Numbered from the stretch's first letter, positions 1 to 11,398 are shown. The stretch: 64,000 nucleotides of DNA from Salinarimonas ramus (GCF_014645695.1 NZ_BMMF01000011.1:1-64000); one strand, 5' to 3'. The notes: generated from the letters alone by a model not told the origin. Numbers and translations: made by a program.

Positions 1-586
1 CGATGACCACCCGCGAAGCCGTCCGTCCGCTACGGCGCTATGGAGGGCGCGCGGCCGGACGGCTCCGCTCCCGTCGAGCTACACCACCATCGGGGACACG
101 ACCCCCGCCGTCGCTCCCGGGCGAGCGCGATCGTGGCGGGCGGGGCGGCTCGTACCTGGCTCAGGCTGCTTCGCATGGCGTGTCTCCAATGTCGTCGTGA
201 GGAGACTAGGATCGTTCGTTTCTGACGAACAAATGCGGAACAATACGCATGTCCATGCGGCAGGCTCGAGCGCCGATGCCCTGAACGATGTCGGCTCCGC
301 CATGATCGCGGCGATGCGTGGAGACGTGCAGAACCGAGGCGAATGAAGCGTTGAAGCTTCGAGCCGCGGCCGGGACGGGGGGCCGAGACCATGCCGGTCC
401 CCGCTCAATTGCCGCTACGACATGCGTACTGTACCCGATTTGTTCCTGGGGCACGCAGTGCGGCAGGGTCGCATCCGAAACCGGAGGGCGGTCATGGCGA
501 CGGGTAGAACGCAGATGCGGAGGATGATGCGCGCGATCCCTCGCGCGCTCGCCCGGGCATTCGCCCGGCGGCTGAAGCGCCCGCCC
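1..586. other. Left-edge stretch without a supportable gene
   Basis: No open frame here has convincing protein-like composition; all frames read as Arg/Pro-rich shadow translations or stop early. The interval holds a short perfect hairpin (GTTCGT at 214-219 with ACGAAC at 225-230) and GTCTCC/GGAGAC arms at 182-187 and 201-206. It also holds a long diverged inverted repeat listed separately. A weak stem-loop at 553-568 (CCGGGC, four-base loop, GCCCGG) lies just past the maeB stop and could help end that transcript, but it lacks a T run on the minus strand. Confidence 0.6.
224..448. repeat. Diverged long inverted repeat (31-bp arms)
   Basis: The arm at 224-254, read on the minus strand, matches the arm at 418-448, read on the plus strand, at about 25 of 31 positions. 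The shared cores are GACATGCGTA and ATTTGTTC. The enclosed 163 bases are non-coding. The symmetry resembles the ends of a decayed miniature transposable element (MITE), but no target-site duplication was recognised and no second copy occurs in this window. A paired binding site is an alternative reading. Confidence 0.45.
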
Positions 587-2869
<2,283 letters not shown>

Positions 2870-2980
2870 ACGCGCCCCCTCTCCTCGACAGGTCGGGGTC
2901 TGTATACGCCCGCGAGCGCCGGGCGCAACACGGGGCCCGCGCATGCGCCTCCGCGCCGGGCGCGGGCCCGCCGACGATCC

Positions 2981-4696
2981 TCAGAACAGGAAATACCGCT
3001 GCGCCAGCGGCAGGCTCGTCGCCGGCTCGCAGACGAGGAGCTCGCCGTCGGCGGTGACGGCGTAGGTCTCGGGATCCACCGTGATGGCGGGGCAGGCGGA
3101 ATTGTGGATCATGTCCGCCTTGGAGATGCCCGAGCGCACGTTCTCCACGGGCAAGAGCTCCTTCTGGAGGCCGAGGCGCCCGCGCACGTCGCGCGCGATC
3201 GCCGCCTTCGAGACGAAGGTGACGGAGGTCGTCGTCAGCGCACGCCCGAAGGCGGCGAACATCGGGCGGTAGTGCACCGGCTGGGGCGTCGGGATCGAGG
3301 CGTTCGGATCGCCCATCGCGGCCGCGACGATGGCGCCGCCCTTGATGACGAGGTGCGGCTTGGTGCCGAAGAAGGCCGGGTCCCACAGGACGAGGTCGGC
3401 CATCTTGCCCTCCTCGACCGAGCCGATATGGGCGGAGATGCCGTGCGCGATCGCCGGGTTGATCGTGTACTTGGCAATGTAGCGCTTGACCCGGAAATTG
3501 TCGGCGCCCGAGCCCCGGTCCTCCGGGAGGGCGCCACGCTGGGTCTTCATCTTGTGGGCGGTCTGCCAGGTGCGGGTGATCACCTCGCCGACGCGGCCCA
3601 TGGCCTGGCTGTCCGACGCCATCATCGAGAGCGCGCCGAGATCGTGGAGGATGTCCTCGGCGGCGATGGTCTCCTTGCGGATGCGGCTCTCGGCGAAGGC
3701 GAGGTCCTCGGGGATCGCGGGGTCGAGGTGATGGCAGACCATGAGCATGTCGAGATGCTCGTCGATCGTGTTCACCGTGAAGGGCCGCGTCGGGTTGGTG
3801 GAGGAGGGCAGCACGTTGGAAAGCCCCGCCACCTTGATGATGTCGGGCGCGTGCCCGCCGCCCGCGCCCTCGGTGTGGAAGGCGTGGATGGTGCGGCCCT
3901 TGAAGGCGGCGATGGTGTTCTCGACGAAGCCCGATTCGTTCAGCGTGTCGGTGTGGATCATCACCTGGATGTCGTATTCGTCCGCCACCGAAAGGCAGGT
4001 GTCGATCGCCTGGGGCGTCGTCCCCCAATCCTCGTGGAGCTTCAGCGCGCAGACGCCGGCCTCGATCATCTCGACGAGGGCGCCGGGAAGTGCGGCGTTG
4101 CCCTTGCCCGAGAGCGCGAGGTTCACGGGCAGGCCGTCCATCGCCTGGAGCATGCGCGAGACGTGGAAGGGGCCGGGCGTGCAGGTGGTGGCGTTGGTGC
4201 CGTCCGCGGGGCCGGTGCCGCCGCCGAGCATGGTGGTGACGCCCGACATGAGCGCGTCCTCCACCTGCTGGGGGCAGATGAAGTGGATGTGGCTGTCGAA
4301 GCCGCCGGCGGTGAGGATCTTGCCCTCGCCGGCGATCGCTTCGGTGCCGGGCCCCACCACGATGTCGACGCCGGGCTGGACGTCCGGATTGCCCGCCTTG
4401 CCGATCTTGACGATGCGCCCGCCCACGAGCCCGACATCGGCCTTCACGATCCCCCAGTGATCGACGATGAGCGCGTTCGTGATCACCGTGTCGACGGCGC
4501 CTTGCGCGTTGGTGAACTGGCTCTGCCCCATCCCGTCGCGGATCACCTTGCCGCCGCCGAACTTCACCTCCTCGCCGTAGACCGTCAGATCGCGCTCGAC
4601 ACGGATGACGAGCTCGGTGTCGGCGAGGCGCACGAGATCGCCCACGGTGGGCCCGAACATGTCGGCGTAGGCGGCGCGGGAGATGCGGTAGGGCAT
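2981..4696 (-). CDS. ureC: Urease subunit alpha
   Basis: This is the catalytic subunit of cytosolic nickel urease, which hydrolyses urea to ammonia and carbamate. The 571-residue length is canonical. Visible active-site elements are the nickel-binding HIH at about 136-138, the lysine of LKLHEDWG (about K219) that is carbamylated to bridge the two nickels, HTDTLNESG near 248-256, the mobile-flap CHH at 321-323, and the aspartate in SDSQAMG near 362. All ligands are intact, so the enzyme should be active once metallated. It lies downstream of ureD and the fused ureAB, but a toxin-antitoxin pair separates it from ureAB. The nickel-delivery genes ureE, ureF and ureG are not in this window and must be elsewhere if urease functions. 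Confidence 0.97.
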   Translation of the reverse strand: MPYRISRAAYADMFGPTVGDLVRLADTELVIRVERDLTVYGEEVKFGGGKVIRDGMGQSQFTNAQGAVDTVITNALIVDHWGIVKADVGLVGGRIVKIGKAGNPDVQPGVDIVVGPGTEAIAGEGKILTAGGFDSHIHFICPQQVEDALMSGVTTMLGGGTGPADGTNATTCTPGPFHVSRMLQAMDGLPVNLALSGKGNAALPGALVEMIEAGVCALKLHEDWGTTPQAIDTCLSVADEYDIQVMIHTDTLNESGFVENTIAAFKGRTIHAFHTEGAGGGHAPDIIKVAGLSNVLPSSTNPTRPFTVNTIDEHLDMLMVCHHLDPAIPEDLAFAESRIRKETIAAEDILHDLGALSMMASDSQAMGRVGEVITRTWQTAHKMKTQRGALPEDRGSGADNFRVKRYIAKYTINPAIAHGISAHIGSVEEGKMADLVLWDPAFFGTKPHLVIKGGAIVAAAMGDPNASIPTPQPVHYRPMFAAFGRALTTTSVTFVSKAAIARDVRGRLGLQKELLPVENVRSGISKADMIHNSACPAITVDPETYAVTADGELLVCEPATSLPLAQRYFLF

Positions 4697-4719
4697 GGGC
4701 GGGCCTTTCTGGGGTGGGG

Positions 4720-5118
4720 CTAGAGGGCGGATTCGAAGCCTGGTTCGCGAGCGGCGATCTGGTCGAAAGTGACGAAAGGCGATGCATCCCGTTCGCGTCC
4801 GATCGTGGCCGCCAGGTAATCGCTGAAGTCGGCGCGTCCCGTCGCGAAGTCGCCGAGCGCCGCCTCGACCAGCTTCGCTTCCTCGACAGCCATGTGCTCG
4901 TGGTCGAGAATAGCCGCGAGAGCGGCGGCGAGCTCGCTGCGCGTGATCTTGAAGGAGCGTCGCGCCACCCAGGAGAATTCCGCGAGGATCACATGGCTGA
5001 CGAACCCGGGCGACGACGGTGAGCAGCGCTGGTCGATGATGGCCGCGGACGACGCGTGCTGCGGATCGCCATGGTCGAAAAAGTAGCGCACGAGGACGTT
5101 GGTATCGAGGGCGATCAC
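4720..5118 (-). CDS. PIN-domain ribonuclease toxin, VapC-like
   Basis: The 132-residue protein has the acidic PIN active site: D5 in [11 protein letters not shown]47 in LAEFSW, D97/D100 in [10 protein letters not shown] and D119 in VTFDQ. PIN toxins of the VapC family cleave tRNA or rRNA when freed from their antitoxin; the specific target cannot be read from sequence. Its start codon overlaps the stop of the upstream antitoxin gene by four bases (ATGA), the usual translational coupling of a type II toxin-antitoxin operon. The pair sits inside the urease operon, 23 bases upstream of ureC, so ureC may be transcribed partly from the toxin-antitoxin promoter. Confidence 0.9.
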   Translation of the reverse strand: MIALDTNVLVRYFFDHGDPQHASSAAIIDQRCSPSSPGFVSHVILAEFSWVARRSFKITRSELAAALAAILDHEHMAVEEAKLVEAALGDFATGRADFSDYLAATIGRERDASPFVTFDQIAAREPGFESAL

Positions 5119-5399
5119 GACGAGGAGTCCGCTTCCGTGTCGGCGGGCTGGGCGAGCGTCCGCCCGTACCTCGCCTCCACCTCCTGGCCGATCGCCTCGT
5201 CGATCTCCTCGTTCGTCAGGGACCGGTCGATCTTGAACATCCCTCGCCCGGCGCCGGGGCGCGGCCGGCGGACCCGCACGCCCATCGATCCGTCGAGCTT
5301 CTTGAAGAAGACGATCTCGTCTCCCTGGTTGATGCCGAACTCGCGCCGGACGTCTGCCGGCAGGGTGATCTGGCCCTTCGATGTGACGACAGCGCCCAT
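5115..5399 (-). CDS. AbrB/MazE-type antitoxin (VapB-like)
   Basis: The 94-residue protein opens with a SpoVT/AbrB swapped-hairpin DNA-binding domain ([18 protein letters not shown], then QGDEIVFF), which in antitoxins binds the operon's own promoter. The C-terminal half is charged and acidic ([15 protein letters not shown]) and is the expected toxin-neutralising tail. The RBS AAGGAAGG lies just upstream of the ATG. It is the first gene of the pair and probably represses it; two CCTTAC direct repeats upstream are candidate operators. Confidence 0.88.
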   Translation of the reverse strand: MGAVVTSKGQITLPADVRREFGINQGDEIVFFKKLDGSMGVRVRRPRPGAGRGMFKIDRSLTNEEIDEAIGQEVEARYGRTLAQPADTEADSSS

Positions 5400-5408
5400 T
5401 CCGGCCTT

Positions 5409-5434
5409 CCTTACGTTTCGCCCAGTCGCCTTAC
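5409..5434 (-). promoter_or_regulatory. Candidate operator of the VapBC-like pair
   Basis: CCTTAC occurs twice in the same orientation (5409-5414 and 5429-5434), exactly 20 bases apart, or about two helical turns, directly upstream of the antitoxin start. The proximal copy overlaps the ribosome-binding region. Spaced repeats like this are typical of AbrB-fold antitoxin autoregulation, but binding is inferred. Confidence 0.35.
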
Positions 5435-5474
5435 TATGGCGCTGATCGGCGTCGGGTCCAAGATCCGCCCTCCC

Positions 5475-6095
5475 TCACAACGCGCCCATCACCTTGCCCT
5501 GGAAGCCGTAGACCTTGCGCTCGCCGGAGAACGGCACGAGCGTCACCTCGCGCGTCTGGCCGGGCTCGAAGCGCACGGCCGTGCCCGCGGGGATGTCGAG
5601 GCGCATGCCCCGCGCCTTGTCGCGGTCGAAGGCGAGCGCGCCGTTGGTCTCGGCGAAATGGTAGTGGGAGCCCACCTGGATCGGGCGGTCGCCTGTATTG
5701 GCGACGTCGAGCGTCAGCGTCTCGCGGCCCTCGTTGAGGACGATGTCGCCCTCCGCCACGTTCACCTCGCCGGGGACGAGGGCGTGCGAGGCGCCTCGGA
5801 TCGGCTCGTGCACGGTGACGAGCTTCGTCCCGTCCGGGAAGGTGGCCTCGACCTGCACGTCGTGGATCATCTCGGCGACGCCGTCCATCACCTGGTCGGC
5901 GGTGAGCACGTGCGCGCCCGCCTCCATCAGGTCGGCCACGGTGCGCCCGTCGCGTGCGCCCTCGACGACGAAATCGCTGATGAGCGCGATCGCTTCCGGG
6001 TAGTTGAGCTTGACGCCGCGCTCGAGCCGCCGGCGCGCCACCATCGCCGCCATGGCGACGAGGAGCTTGTCCTTCTCGCGGGGGGAGAGCTTCAT
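5475..6095 (-). CDS. ureAB: Fused urease gamma-beta subunit
   Basis: This is a single 206-residue chain. Residues 1 to about 100 are the gamma subunit ([47 protein letters not shown]). Residues about 103-206 are the beta subunit ([51 protein letters not shown]). Most bacteria encode these as two proteins; fused forms are known from Helicobacter and some proteobacteria. The join has no stop or internal start, so it is a real fusion. It follows ureD by nine bases and is separated from ureC by the toxin-antitoxin pair. Confidence 0.95.
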   Translation of the reverse strand: MKLSPREKDKLLVAMAAMVARRRLERGVKLNYPEAIALISDFVVEGARDGRTVADLMEAGAHVLTADQVMDGVAEMIHDVQVEATFPDGTKLVTVHEPIRGASHALVPGEVNVAEGDIVLNEGRETLTLDVANTGDRPIQVGSHYHFAETNGALAFDRDKARGMRLDIPAGTAVRFEPGQTREVTLVPFSGERKVYGFQGKVMGAL

Positions 6096-6104
6096 CGGGG
6101 CACC

Positions 6105-6980
6105 TCAGGTGGACCAGGAACGGGGGAGGGGACGGCCGGAGAGCCGTTCGAGGAAGCGCGCGAGATCGGCGCGTAGGCGCTGCGGATCGCCGGCGACGAA
6201 GCGGGCGAGGAGCATGCCGTCGACGCCGCCCGCCGCGCATTCGGCGCCGGCGTCGCGGAGCGCCGCGCGCGCCTCCTCGACGCGCCCCTCCGCATCGGGA
6301 GAGACGAGGAGGACGGTGGCGAGCGCGCGCGCGCCGGCGCCGCAGGCGGGGCGCGCCAGCGCCTCGGAAACGGCGCCCTCGAGCCGCACGTCCTCGGCGA
6401 ACACGAGCCGCCCGGCGCGACGCACGCGCCAGCGATCCCGGAGCATGCCCTCGCGCATGGTCTCGCCCATGGCGAGACGCCCGAAGACGCAGCCCTCCAC
6501 GAGGAGGAGGCGCGAATCGGCGGCGAGGGAGACGTCGATCGTGCGCGCGAGCCGGGCGCCGTCGAAGAGGATCTGCTCCTGCGGCAGCCAGTCGAGCGCC
6601 GCGCCCGCTCCGAGCTCGAGGTCGACGCGGATCGTCGTGTCGTCGCCCTGGGCGCGGTAGATCTTCTCGGCCGCCTGCGTCGTCAGCGTCGCGCGGGTGC
6701 CCGCGGCGAGAACGACGTCGAGGCCGAGGCTGTCGCCCCCGGCGAGGCCCCCCCCGGTGTTGAGGTAGACGCCTTCGCAAAGCGGCTCGCCGCGGCGCGC
6801 GCCACCCACGAAGCGCACGCGGTAGCCGCCCCGCTCGGCGACGCGGATCGGGGCGGAGCCGCGCGCCGTCGCCCCGATCTCCACGCGCACGCCGCCCGCG
6901 GCGCGGATCCAGCGCGGCGGGGCGTGGTCGAGCTCTGGGCGGGTCATCAGCATGAAACGCGTCTCGGTACGAGCCGCCAT
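6105..6980 (-). CDS. ureD: Urease accessory protein UreD
   Basis: UreD scaffolds the UreFG complex on apo-urease during nickel insertion. Family signatures are LNTGGGLAGGD, TTQAAEKIYR, LDWLPQEQILFDGARL and GRLAMGE. I use the ATG at 6980 (291 residues); ATGs at 6953 and 6947 would give 282 and 280 residues, and none has a clear Shine-Dalgarno. It is the first gene of the urease run and diverges from the transporter gene at 7138. UreD normally works with UreF and UreG, which are not encoded nearby. Confidence 0.93.
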   Translation of the reverse strand: MAARTETRFMLMTRPELDHAPPRWIRAAGGVRVEIGATARGSAPIRVAERGGYRVRFVGGARRGEPLCEGVYLNTGGGLAGGDSLGLDVVLAAGTRATLTTQAAEKIYRAQGDDTTIRVDLELGAGAALDWLPQEQILFDGARLARTIDVSLAADSRLLLVEGCVFGRLAMGETMREGMLRDRWRVRRAGRLVFAEDVRLEGAVSEALARPACGAGARALATVLLVSPDAEGRVEEARAALRDAGAECAAGGVDGMLLARFVAGDPQRLRADLARFLERLSGRPLPRSWST

Positions 6981-7137
6981 CGTCGCGCCCGTTCGGGCCG
7001 CCGGCAAGGCCACGCTCGCGCCGTTCTTGCCCAAAGATCGGGCATCCGCGCCTCGCGCGTGTGCGCAGGGCGGGGCGAGGCGATCATCGACGCCTTGATC
7101 TCGCCTCCGCGCGAGACGAACATATGCGAGGCGGTGA

Positions 7138-8220
7138 ATGGCAGCCGGCCCCCGTCCCGACCGGATCGTCCCGATGATCGACCTCCTGGCGGCGAACCTC
7201 CTGCGCGCGCTCCTCGGCTTCCTGGCCGGGGCGGCGCTGGGCTTCGCCGCGCGGCGGGGGCGCTTCTGCACGCTCGGCGCCATCGAGGACGCGGTGTACG
7301 CCCGCGACACCCGCCGGCTTCGCGCCTGGGCGCTGGCGATCGGCGTCGCGACGGCGGGCGTGATCGCGCTCTCGGCGGGGACGGATCTCGACCTGTCGCG
7401 CACGATCTACGTGGGCCCGCGGCTCGACTGGGCGGGGGCGCTCGTCGGCGGGCTCCTGTTCGGGGTCGGCATGGCGCTCGTGGGGACCTGCGGCTTCGGC
7501 ATGCTGCTGCGGCTGGGCGGCGGGGACCTGAAGGCGCTCCTCGGCTTCCTCGTCCTGGGGCTCTCCGCGCTCATGGCCATGCGCGGGCTCACCGGCCTCG
7601 CCCGGATCGCGCTGCTCGATCCGCTCGCCGTCGATCTCTCCCCCTTGCCGTCGCAGACGCTGCCGGTCCTCCTCGGCCTCGCCCCCGGCGCGGCGACGGC
7701 GCTCGCGCTCGCCGTGGCGGGCGGCTTCGCCTCCCTCGCCCTCGCCCACGAGGCGACGCGGACCTCGCGCAAGCTCCTCGCGACGGGGCTCGCCATCGGG
7801 CTCCTGGTGACGGCGGGCTTCGCGGTGACGGGCGTTCTCGGGGTCGATCCCTTCGACGATCGCAGGGTGGAGAGCTTCACCTTCGTCGCGCCGCTGGGCG
7901 AGACGCTGCTGTGGGCGGCGCTCGCCACCGGGATCGCGATCGACTTTCCCGTCGGGGCGACGCTCGGCGTGCTGGCGGGCGCCGTCCTCGCGGCGCGCAC
8001 GGCCGGCGAGTTCTTCTGGGAGGCGCCGGACGACGCACGCGAGGTGAAGCGCCACGTGCTGGGCGCCTTCCTGATGGGCACGGGCGGCGTCGCGGCTTTG
8101 GGCTGCACGATCGGGCAGGGCGTCTCCGGCGTGGCGACGCTCTCGATCGGCTCGTTCCTGGCGCTGGCGGCGATCTTCGCCGGCGCGCGGCTGGGGCTGT
8201 GGATCCTCGTCGAACGCTGA
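7138..8220 (+). CDS. YeeE/YedE-family sulfur-compound transporter
   Basis: This 360-residue integral membrane protein has about nine or ten hydrophobic segments. It carries the family cysteine motifs GRFCTLGA (near the N-terminus), GTCGFGMLLRLGGGD (middle) and LGCTIGQGVSG (C-terminal part). In characterised relatives (TsuA/YeeE) such cysteines relay thiosulfate across the membrane, so the substrate is probably thiosulfate or another reduced sulfur compound. That fits the sox island 3 kb away, though substrate is inferred. GAGG six bases upstream supports the ATG at 7138. It is monocistronic, converging with the gene at 8274. Confidence 0.88.
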   Translation: MAAGPRPDRIVPMIDLLAANLLRALLGFLAGAALGFAARRGRFCTLGAIEDAVYARDTRRLRAWALAIGVATAGVIALSAGTDLDLSRTIYVGPRLDWAGALVGGLLFGVGMALVGTCGFGMLLRLGGGDLKALLGFLVLGLSALMAMRGLTGLARIALLDPLAVDLSPLPSQTLPVLLGLAPGAATALALAVAGGFASLALAHEATRTSRKLLATGLAIGLLVTAGFAVTGVLGVDPFDDRRVESFTFVAPLGETLLWAALATGIAIDFPVGATLGVLAGAVLAARTAGEFFWEAPDDAREVKRHVLGAFLMGTGGVAALGCTIGQGVSGVATLSIGSFLALAAIFAGARLGLWILVER

Positions 8221-8273
8221 GCCGGCGTTCCGGCCGGGCCCGCCCGCGCGTCGGTCCCGACCGCACGAGGCTC

Positions 8274-9293
8274 TCAGCGCTCGGTCAGCTTGAACTCGAT
8301 GCGGCGGTTGCGGGCGAAGGCCTCTTCCGTCTCGCCCGCGTCGATCGGCTGGAACTCGCCGAAGCCGGCGGCCAGGAGGCGCGTCGGCGGCACGCCCGCC
8401 TCGATCAGGTAGTTCACCACTGCGATGGCGCGGGCGGAGGAGAGATACCAGTTCGAGGGGAATTGCGCGGTGTTGATGGGGCGCACGTCCGTGTGCCCGT
8501 CCACGCGCACGACCCATTCGATGTCGGGCGGGATCTCGTCCGCGAGCTCGAGGATGGCGCTCGCCATCGAATCGAGCTCGGGCTGCGGCCCCGCGCGCAG
8601 CGCCGATTGGCCGGGCGGGAACAGCACCTCGGACTGGAAGACGAAGCGGTCGCCGACGATGCGGATGTCCGGGCGCGTGCCGATGATCTGGCGCAGGCGC
8701 CCGAAGAAGTCCGAGCGGAAGCGCGCGAGCTCCTGGACGCGCTGGGCGAGCGCCACGTTGAGGCGCGAGCCGAGATCGGCGATGCGCGCCTGGCTCTCCC
8801 GGTCGCGCTGCTCGGAGGCCTCGAGCGCCGCCTCCAGCGCGCCGATCTGACGGCGCAGAGCCGCGAGCTGCTGGTTGAGGATCGCCACCTGGTCGAGGGC
8901 GCGCGCGGTCTCCTGGCGCTCCGCGTCGATCTGCTCCGTCAGGGCGGTGGCGCGCTCGTCGGCGCCGATGCCGGCGGCGAGCATCTGCTCGAGGCGCGCC
9001 TGCTCCACCTCCGTGGCGTTGAGGGTGGACTGGAGGGCGGAGAGCTCGTCCTCGCTCTCCCGGCGCTGGGCGCGCTCGAGGGCGAGGAGATCGGTCAGCT
9101 CGGCGATCTGGCGGTTGAGGCGGTCGAGCGCGGTGTCGCGCCCGGCGATCTCCTGGGTGAGGAAGAACTGCCCGAGCACGAAGATCGACAGCAGGAAGAC
9201 GATGACGAGGAGCAGCGTCGAGAGCGCGTCGACGTAGCTCGGCCAGTAGTTCAGGCCGCGATCGCGCCGCGTGCGTCGCGTGGCGAGCGCCAT
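8274..9293 (-). CDS. MotB/OmpA-like peptidoglycan-anchored protein with coiled coil
   Basis: The 339-residue protein has one N-terminal membrane segment (about 15-45, with the MotB/TolR-like YVDALSTLLLVIVF and its aspartate), a long coiled coil rich in Glu/Arg/Gln (about 50-190), and a C-terminal OmpA-type peptidoglycan-binding domain (VDGHTDVRPI, LSSARAIAVVNYLIEAG, AFARNRRIEFKLTER). It is encoded one base after its MotA/TolQ-like partner, so the two probably form a proton-driven stator-like complex. True flagellar motA/motB genes lie at 37600-39382, so this pair likely serves another envelope or motility role. Confidence 0.85.
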   Translation of the reverse strand: MALATRRTRRDRGLNYWPSYVDALSTLLLVIVFLLSIFVLGQFFLTQEIAGRDTALDRLNRQIAELTDLLALERAQRRESEDELSALQSTLNATEVEQARLEQMLAAGIGADERATALTEQIDAERQETARALDQVAILNQQLAALRRQIGALEAALEASEQRDRESQARIADLGSRLNVALAQRVQELARFRSDFFGRLRQIIGTRPDIRIVGDRFVFQSEVLFPPGQSALRAGPQPELDSMASAILELADEIPPDIEWVVRVDGHTDVRPINTAQFPSNWYLSSARAIAVVNYLIEAGVPPTRLLAAGFGEFQPIDAGETEEAFARNRRIEFKLTER

Positions 9294-9294
9294 G

Positions 9295-10299
9295 TCAGGC
9301 CCTCTCCGCGGCGATCCGCTCGAGCACCTGCTTCAGCTCCTTCTCGCGCTGGGCCTGCGCCTCGACCCAGTCGCGGATCATCTGCTGCTCGGCGCGCATG
9401 TGCTGGACGAGGCCCTGGATGCCCTCGGCGAGGTTGGCCATGGCCTGGGAGGTGGCGCGCCCGCCGCCGCCGCTCTCCACCACCTGGGTCAGCCGCGCGA
9501 TCGCCGCCGCGAGCTCCGGCGGGACGCCGGCGGCCCCCGGCTTGGCGAGGCTGATCGGCGGCGCCTCCTCGATGGCGTGGGCGGACAGGTGGTCCTCCAG
9601 CTCGGTGAAGAAGCGGTTCTGCGCCTGGCCCGCCTGCAGGTCGAGGAAGCCGACGACGAGGGAGGAGCCCAGCCCGAAGAGCGAGGACGAGAAGGCGATG
9701 CCGATGCCCGTCAGCGGCGCGGCGAGGCTCGCCTTGAGCTCGTCGAACAGGACGGCCGCGTCGCCCCCCGAGCGCAGGGCGGCGATGTTGGCGCCCACCG
9801 CGCCGACGGTCTCGATCAGGCCCCAGAAGGTGCCGAGCAGGCCGAGCAGGATGAGGAGGCCCGCCAGATAGCGCACGATCTCGCGGCTCTCGTCGAGGCG
9901 CGAGGCCACCGAATCGAGGAGCGAGCGAAGCGTCGCGACGGGGATGCCGATCGGCCCGCCGCCGTTGGCGCGCGGGTTGACCACCTGCGCCACCGGCGCG
10001 AGCAGGACCGGGTGCTTCGTCGCCACGCTCTCGCCGGTCTCGAGATCGACGGAATTGACCCATCGCGTCTCGCGGAAGAGGCGCACCACCTGCCTGAGCG
10101 CGAGGAGGATGCCGATGAAGAGCACGCCGACGATGATGCCGTTGAGCCCGGGATTGGCGAGGAACGCCTCCCAGATCGGCTCGTAGAGGATGAAGGCGAG
10201 GAAACCCGCCAGCACCAGGAAGACGCCCATGCGGATCAGGTAGATCCGCGGCGCGCTCATGGGCCTCTTGCTCGTCTGGTTGTTGGACGCGACCGCCAT
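9295..10299 (-). CDS. MotA/TolQ/ExbB-family proton channel protein
   Basis: The 334-residue protein has hydrophobic segments near residues 25-70 and about 165-230. The LLGLLGTFWGLIETVG segment and GIGIAFSSSLFGLGSSLVVGF are typical of MotA/TolQ/ExbB channel subunits. GGGAG five bases ahead of the ATG at 10299 sets this start; an upstream ATG adds ten residues with no RBS. The OmpA/MotB-like partner follows after one base. The C-terminus is soluble and Glu/Arg-rich. The function of this non-flagellar pair is unknown. Confidence 0.83.
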   Translation of the reverse strand: MAVASNNQTSKRPMSAPRIYLIRMGVFLVLAGFLAFILYEPIWEAFLANPGLNGIIVGVLFIGILLALRQVVRLFRETRWVNSVDLETGESVATKHPVLLAPVAQVVNPRANGGGPIGIPVATLRSLLDSVASRLDESREIVRYLAGLLILLGLLGTFWGLIETVGAVGANIAALRSGGDAAVLFDELKASLAAPLTGIGIAFSSSLFGLGSSLVVGFLDLQAGQAQNRFFTELEDHLSAHAIEEAPPISLAKPGAAGVPPELAAAIARLTQVVESGGGGRATSQAMANLAEGIQGLVQHMRAEQQMIRDWVEAQAQREKELKQVLERIAAERA

Positions 10300-10416
10300 C
10301 GTGCTCCCACTCGCCCCGCTTCCCGGCATAGGTGACCACGTGCGAACGCGCCGTCAAGCCGAATGGCACCCTCGCGCGCGCCGATCGGGACGCTCTCTCA
10401 CGCGAAAGGCGGGTGC

Positions 10417-11217
10417 TCAGCCGGCTTTCGACGCGGTGCGGACGATCCGCAGGAGCTCGCGCTGCACCACCTCGTTGCCGGCGACCACCGAGCCCTTCTG
10501 CATCATCTGCTCGCCGCCGTCCGCGTCGGCGACGAAGCCGCCGGCCTCGCGCACCAGGATGAGCCCCGCCGCGATGTCGTAGGTCTGGACGTTGCGCTCC
10601 CAGTAGCCGTCGCAGCGCCCCGCCGCCACGGCGGCGAGGTCGAGGGCGGCCGAGCCCATGCGGCGCACGCCGGCGACCTTGGCCATGATCGTGCCGAGCT
10701 CGCGCAGGAATTCGGGATGGTTGCCGTGGCCGAGGAAGGGGATGCCGCAGGCGACGACGCAATCGGCGAGGTCGGTGCGCGCCGACACGCGCAGGCGGCG
10801 ATTGTTGAGGAAGGCGCCCTGGCCCTTCTCGGCCACGTAGAGCTCGTCCTTGATGGGATCGTAGATCACGCCGGCATACATCTTGCCGTCGCGCTCCAGC
10901 CCCACCGAGATGGCGAACTGGGGAATGCCGTGCAGGAAGTTCGTCGTGCCGTCGAGGGGATCGACGTACCAGACGTTCTGCGTGTCGCCGCCCTCGATCC
11001 GGCCGCCCTCCTCGAGCACGAAGCCGTAGCCGGGCCGCGCCTTGGCGAGCGCCTCGCGCAGGACCTGCTCGGCCTTGCGGTCGGCGGCCGAGACGAAGTC
11101 GCTCGGACCCTTGCGGGAGACCTGCAGGTTCTCGACCTCGCCGAAGTCGCGCTTCAAGGAGCGCGCGGCCTTCATCACGGCGTCGACCATCACGGTCATG
11201 AGGGGTGTGCGGATCAT
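10417..11217 (-). CDS. suhB: Inositol-1-monophosphatase family protein
   Basis: This magnesium-dependent phosphatase hydrolyses inositol monophosphate and related sugar phosphates; E. coli SuhB also affects rRNA transcription. The 266-residue length is typical. Metal ligands are visible: E70 in LEEGG, D86 and D89 in WYVDPLDGTTNFLHG, and the second signature QTYDIAAGLILVREAGG near residue 212. It lies downstream of soxXA on the same strand after a strong hairpin and upstream of the MotA-like gene. Confidence 0.93.
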   Translation of the reverse strand: MIRTPLMTVMVDAVMKAARSLKRDFGEVENLQVSRKGPSDFVSAADRKAEQVLREALAKARPGYGFVLEEGGRIEGGDTQNVWYVDPLDGTTNFLHGIPQFAISVGLERDGKMYAGVIYDPIKDELYVAEKGQGAFLNNRRLRVSARTDLADCVVACGIPFLGHGNHPEFLRELGTIMAKVAGVRRMGSAALDLAAVAAGRCDGYWERNVQTYDIAAGLILVREAGGFVADADGGEQMMQKGSVVAGNEVVQRELLRIVRTASKAG

Positions 11218-11362
11218 GGCGGCTCCAGCGCCTCCCGGGATCGGAGGCGGTCTCGACGGCGGTCAACGCCGGTACGCGTCGCAAGGATGCGCGAGGGCAA
11301 ACCACGCCGGGGGCCGGGCGTCAAGCGCGAGCCGCCCGCGAGCGCGTCCGCGAGCCGCGGGA

Positions 11363-11392
11363 GGACGGCGGCGCATGTCGGCGCCGCCGTCC
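11363..11392 (-). terminator. Hairpin terminator after soxXA
   Basis: A perfect 12-bp stem (GGACGGCGGCGC and its complement, six-base loop) begins seven bases past the soxX stop. It lacks a T run, so termination may be partial or Rho-assisted. Confidence 0.6.
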
Positions 11393-11398
11393 CCTCGG

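Noticed and set aside
8274-10299. MotA/OmpA-like pair as part of a Zorya anti-phage system
   Set aside because: ZorA is much longer and Zorya loci carry helicase/nuclease genes (ZorC, ZorD or ZorE). None is adjacent; the neighbours are a transporter and suhB.
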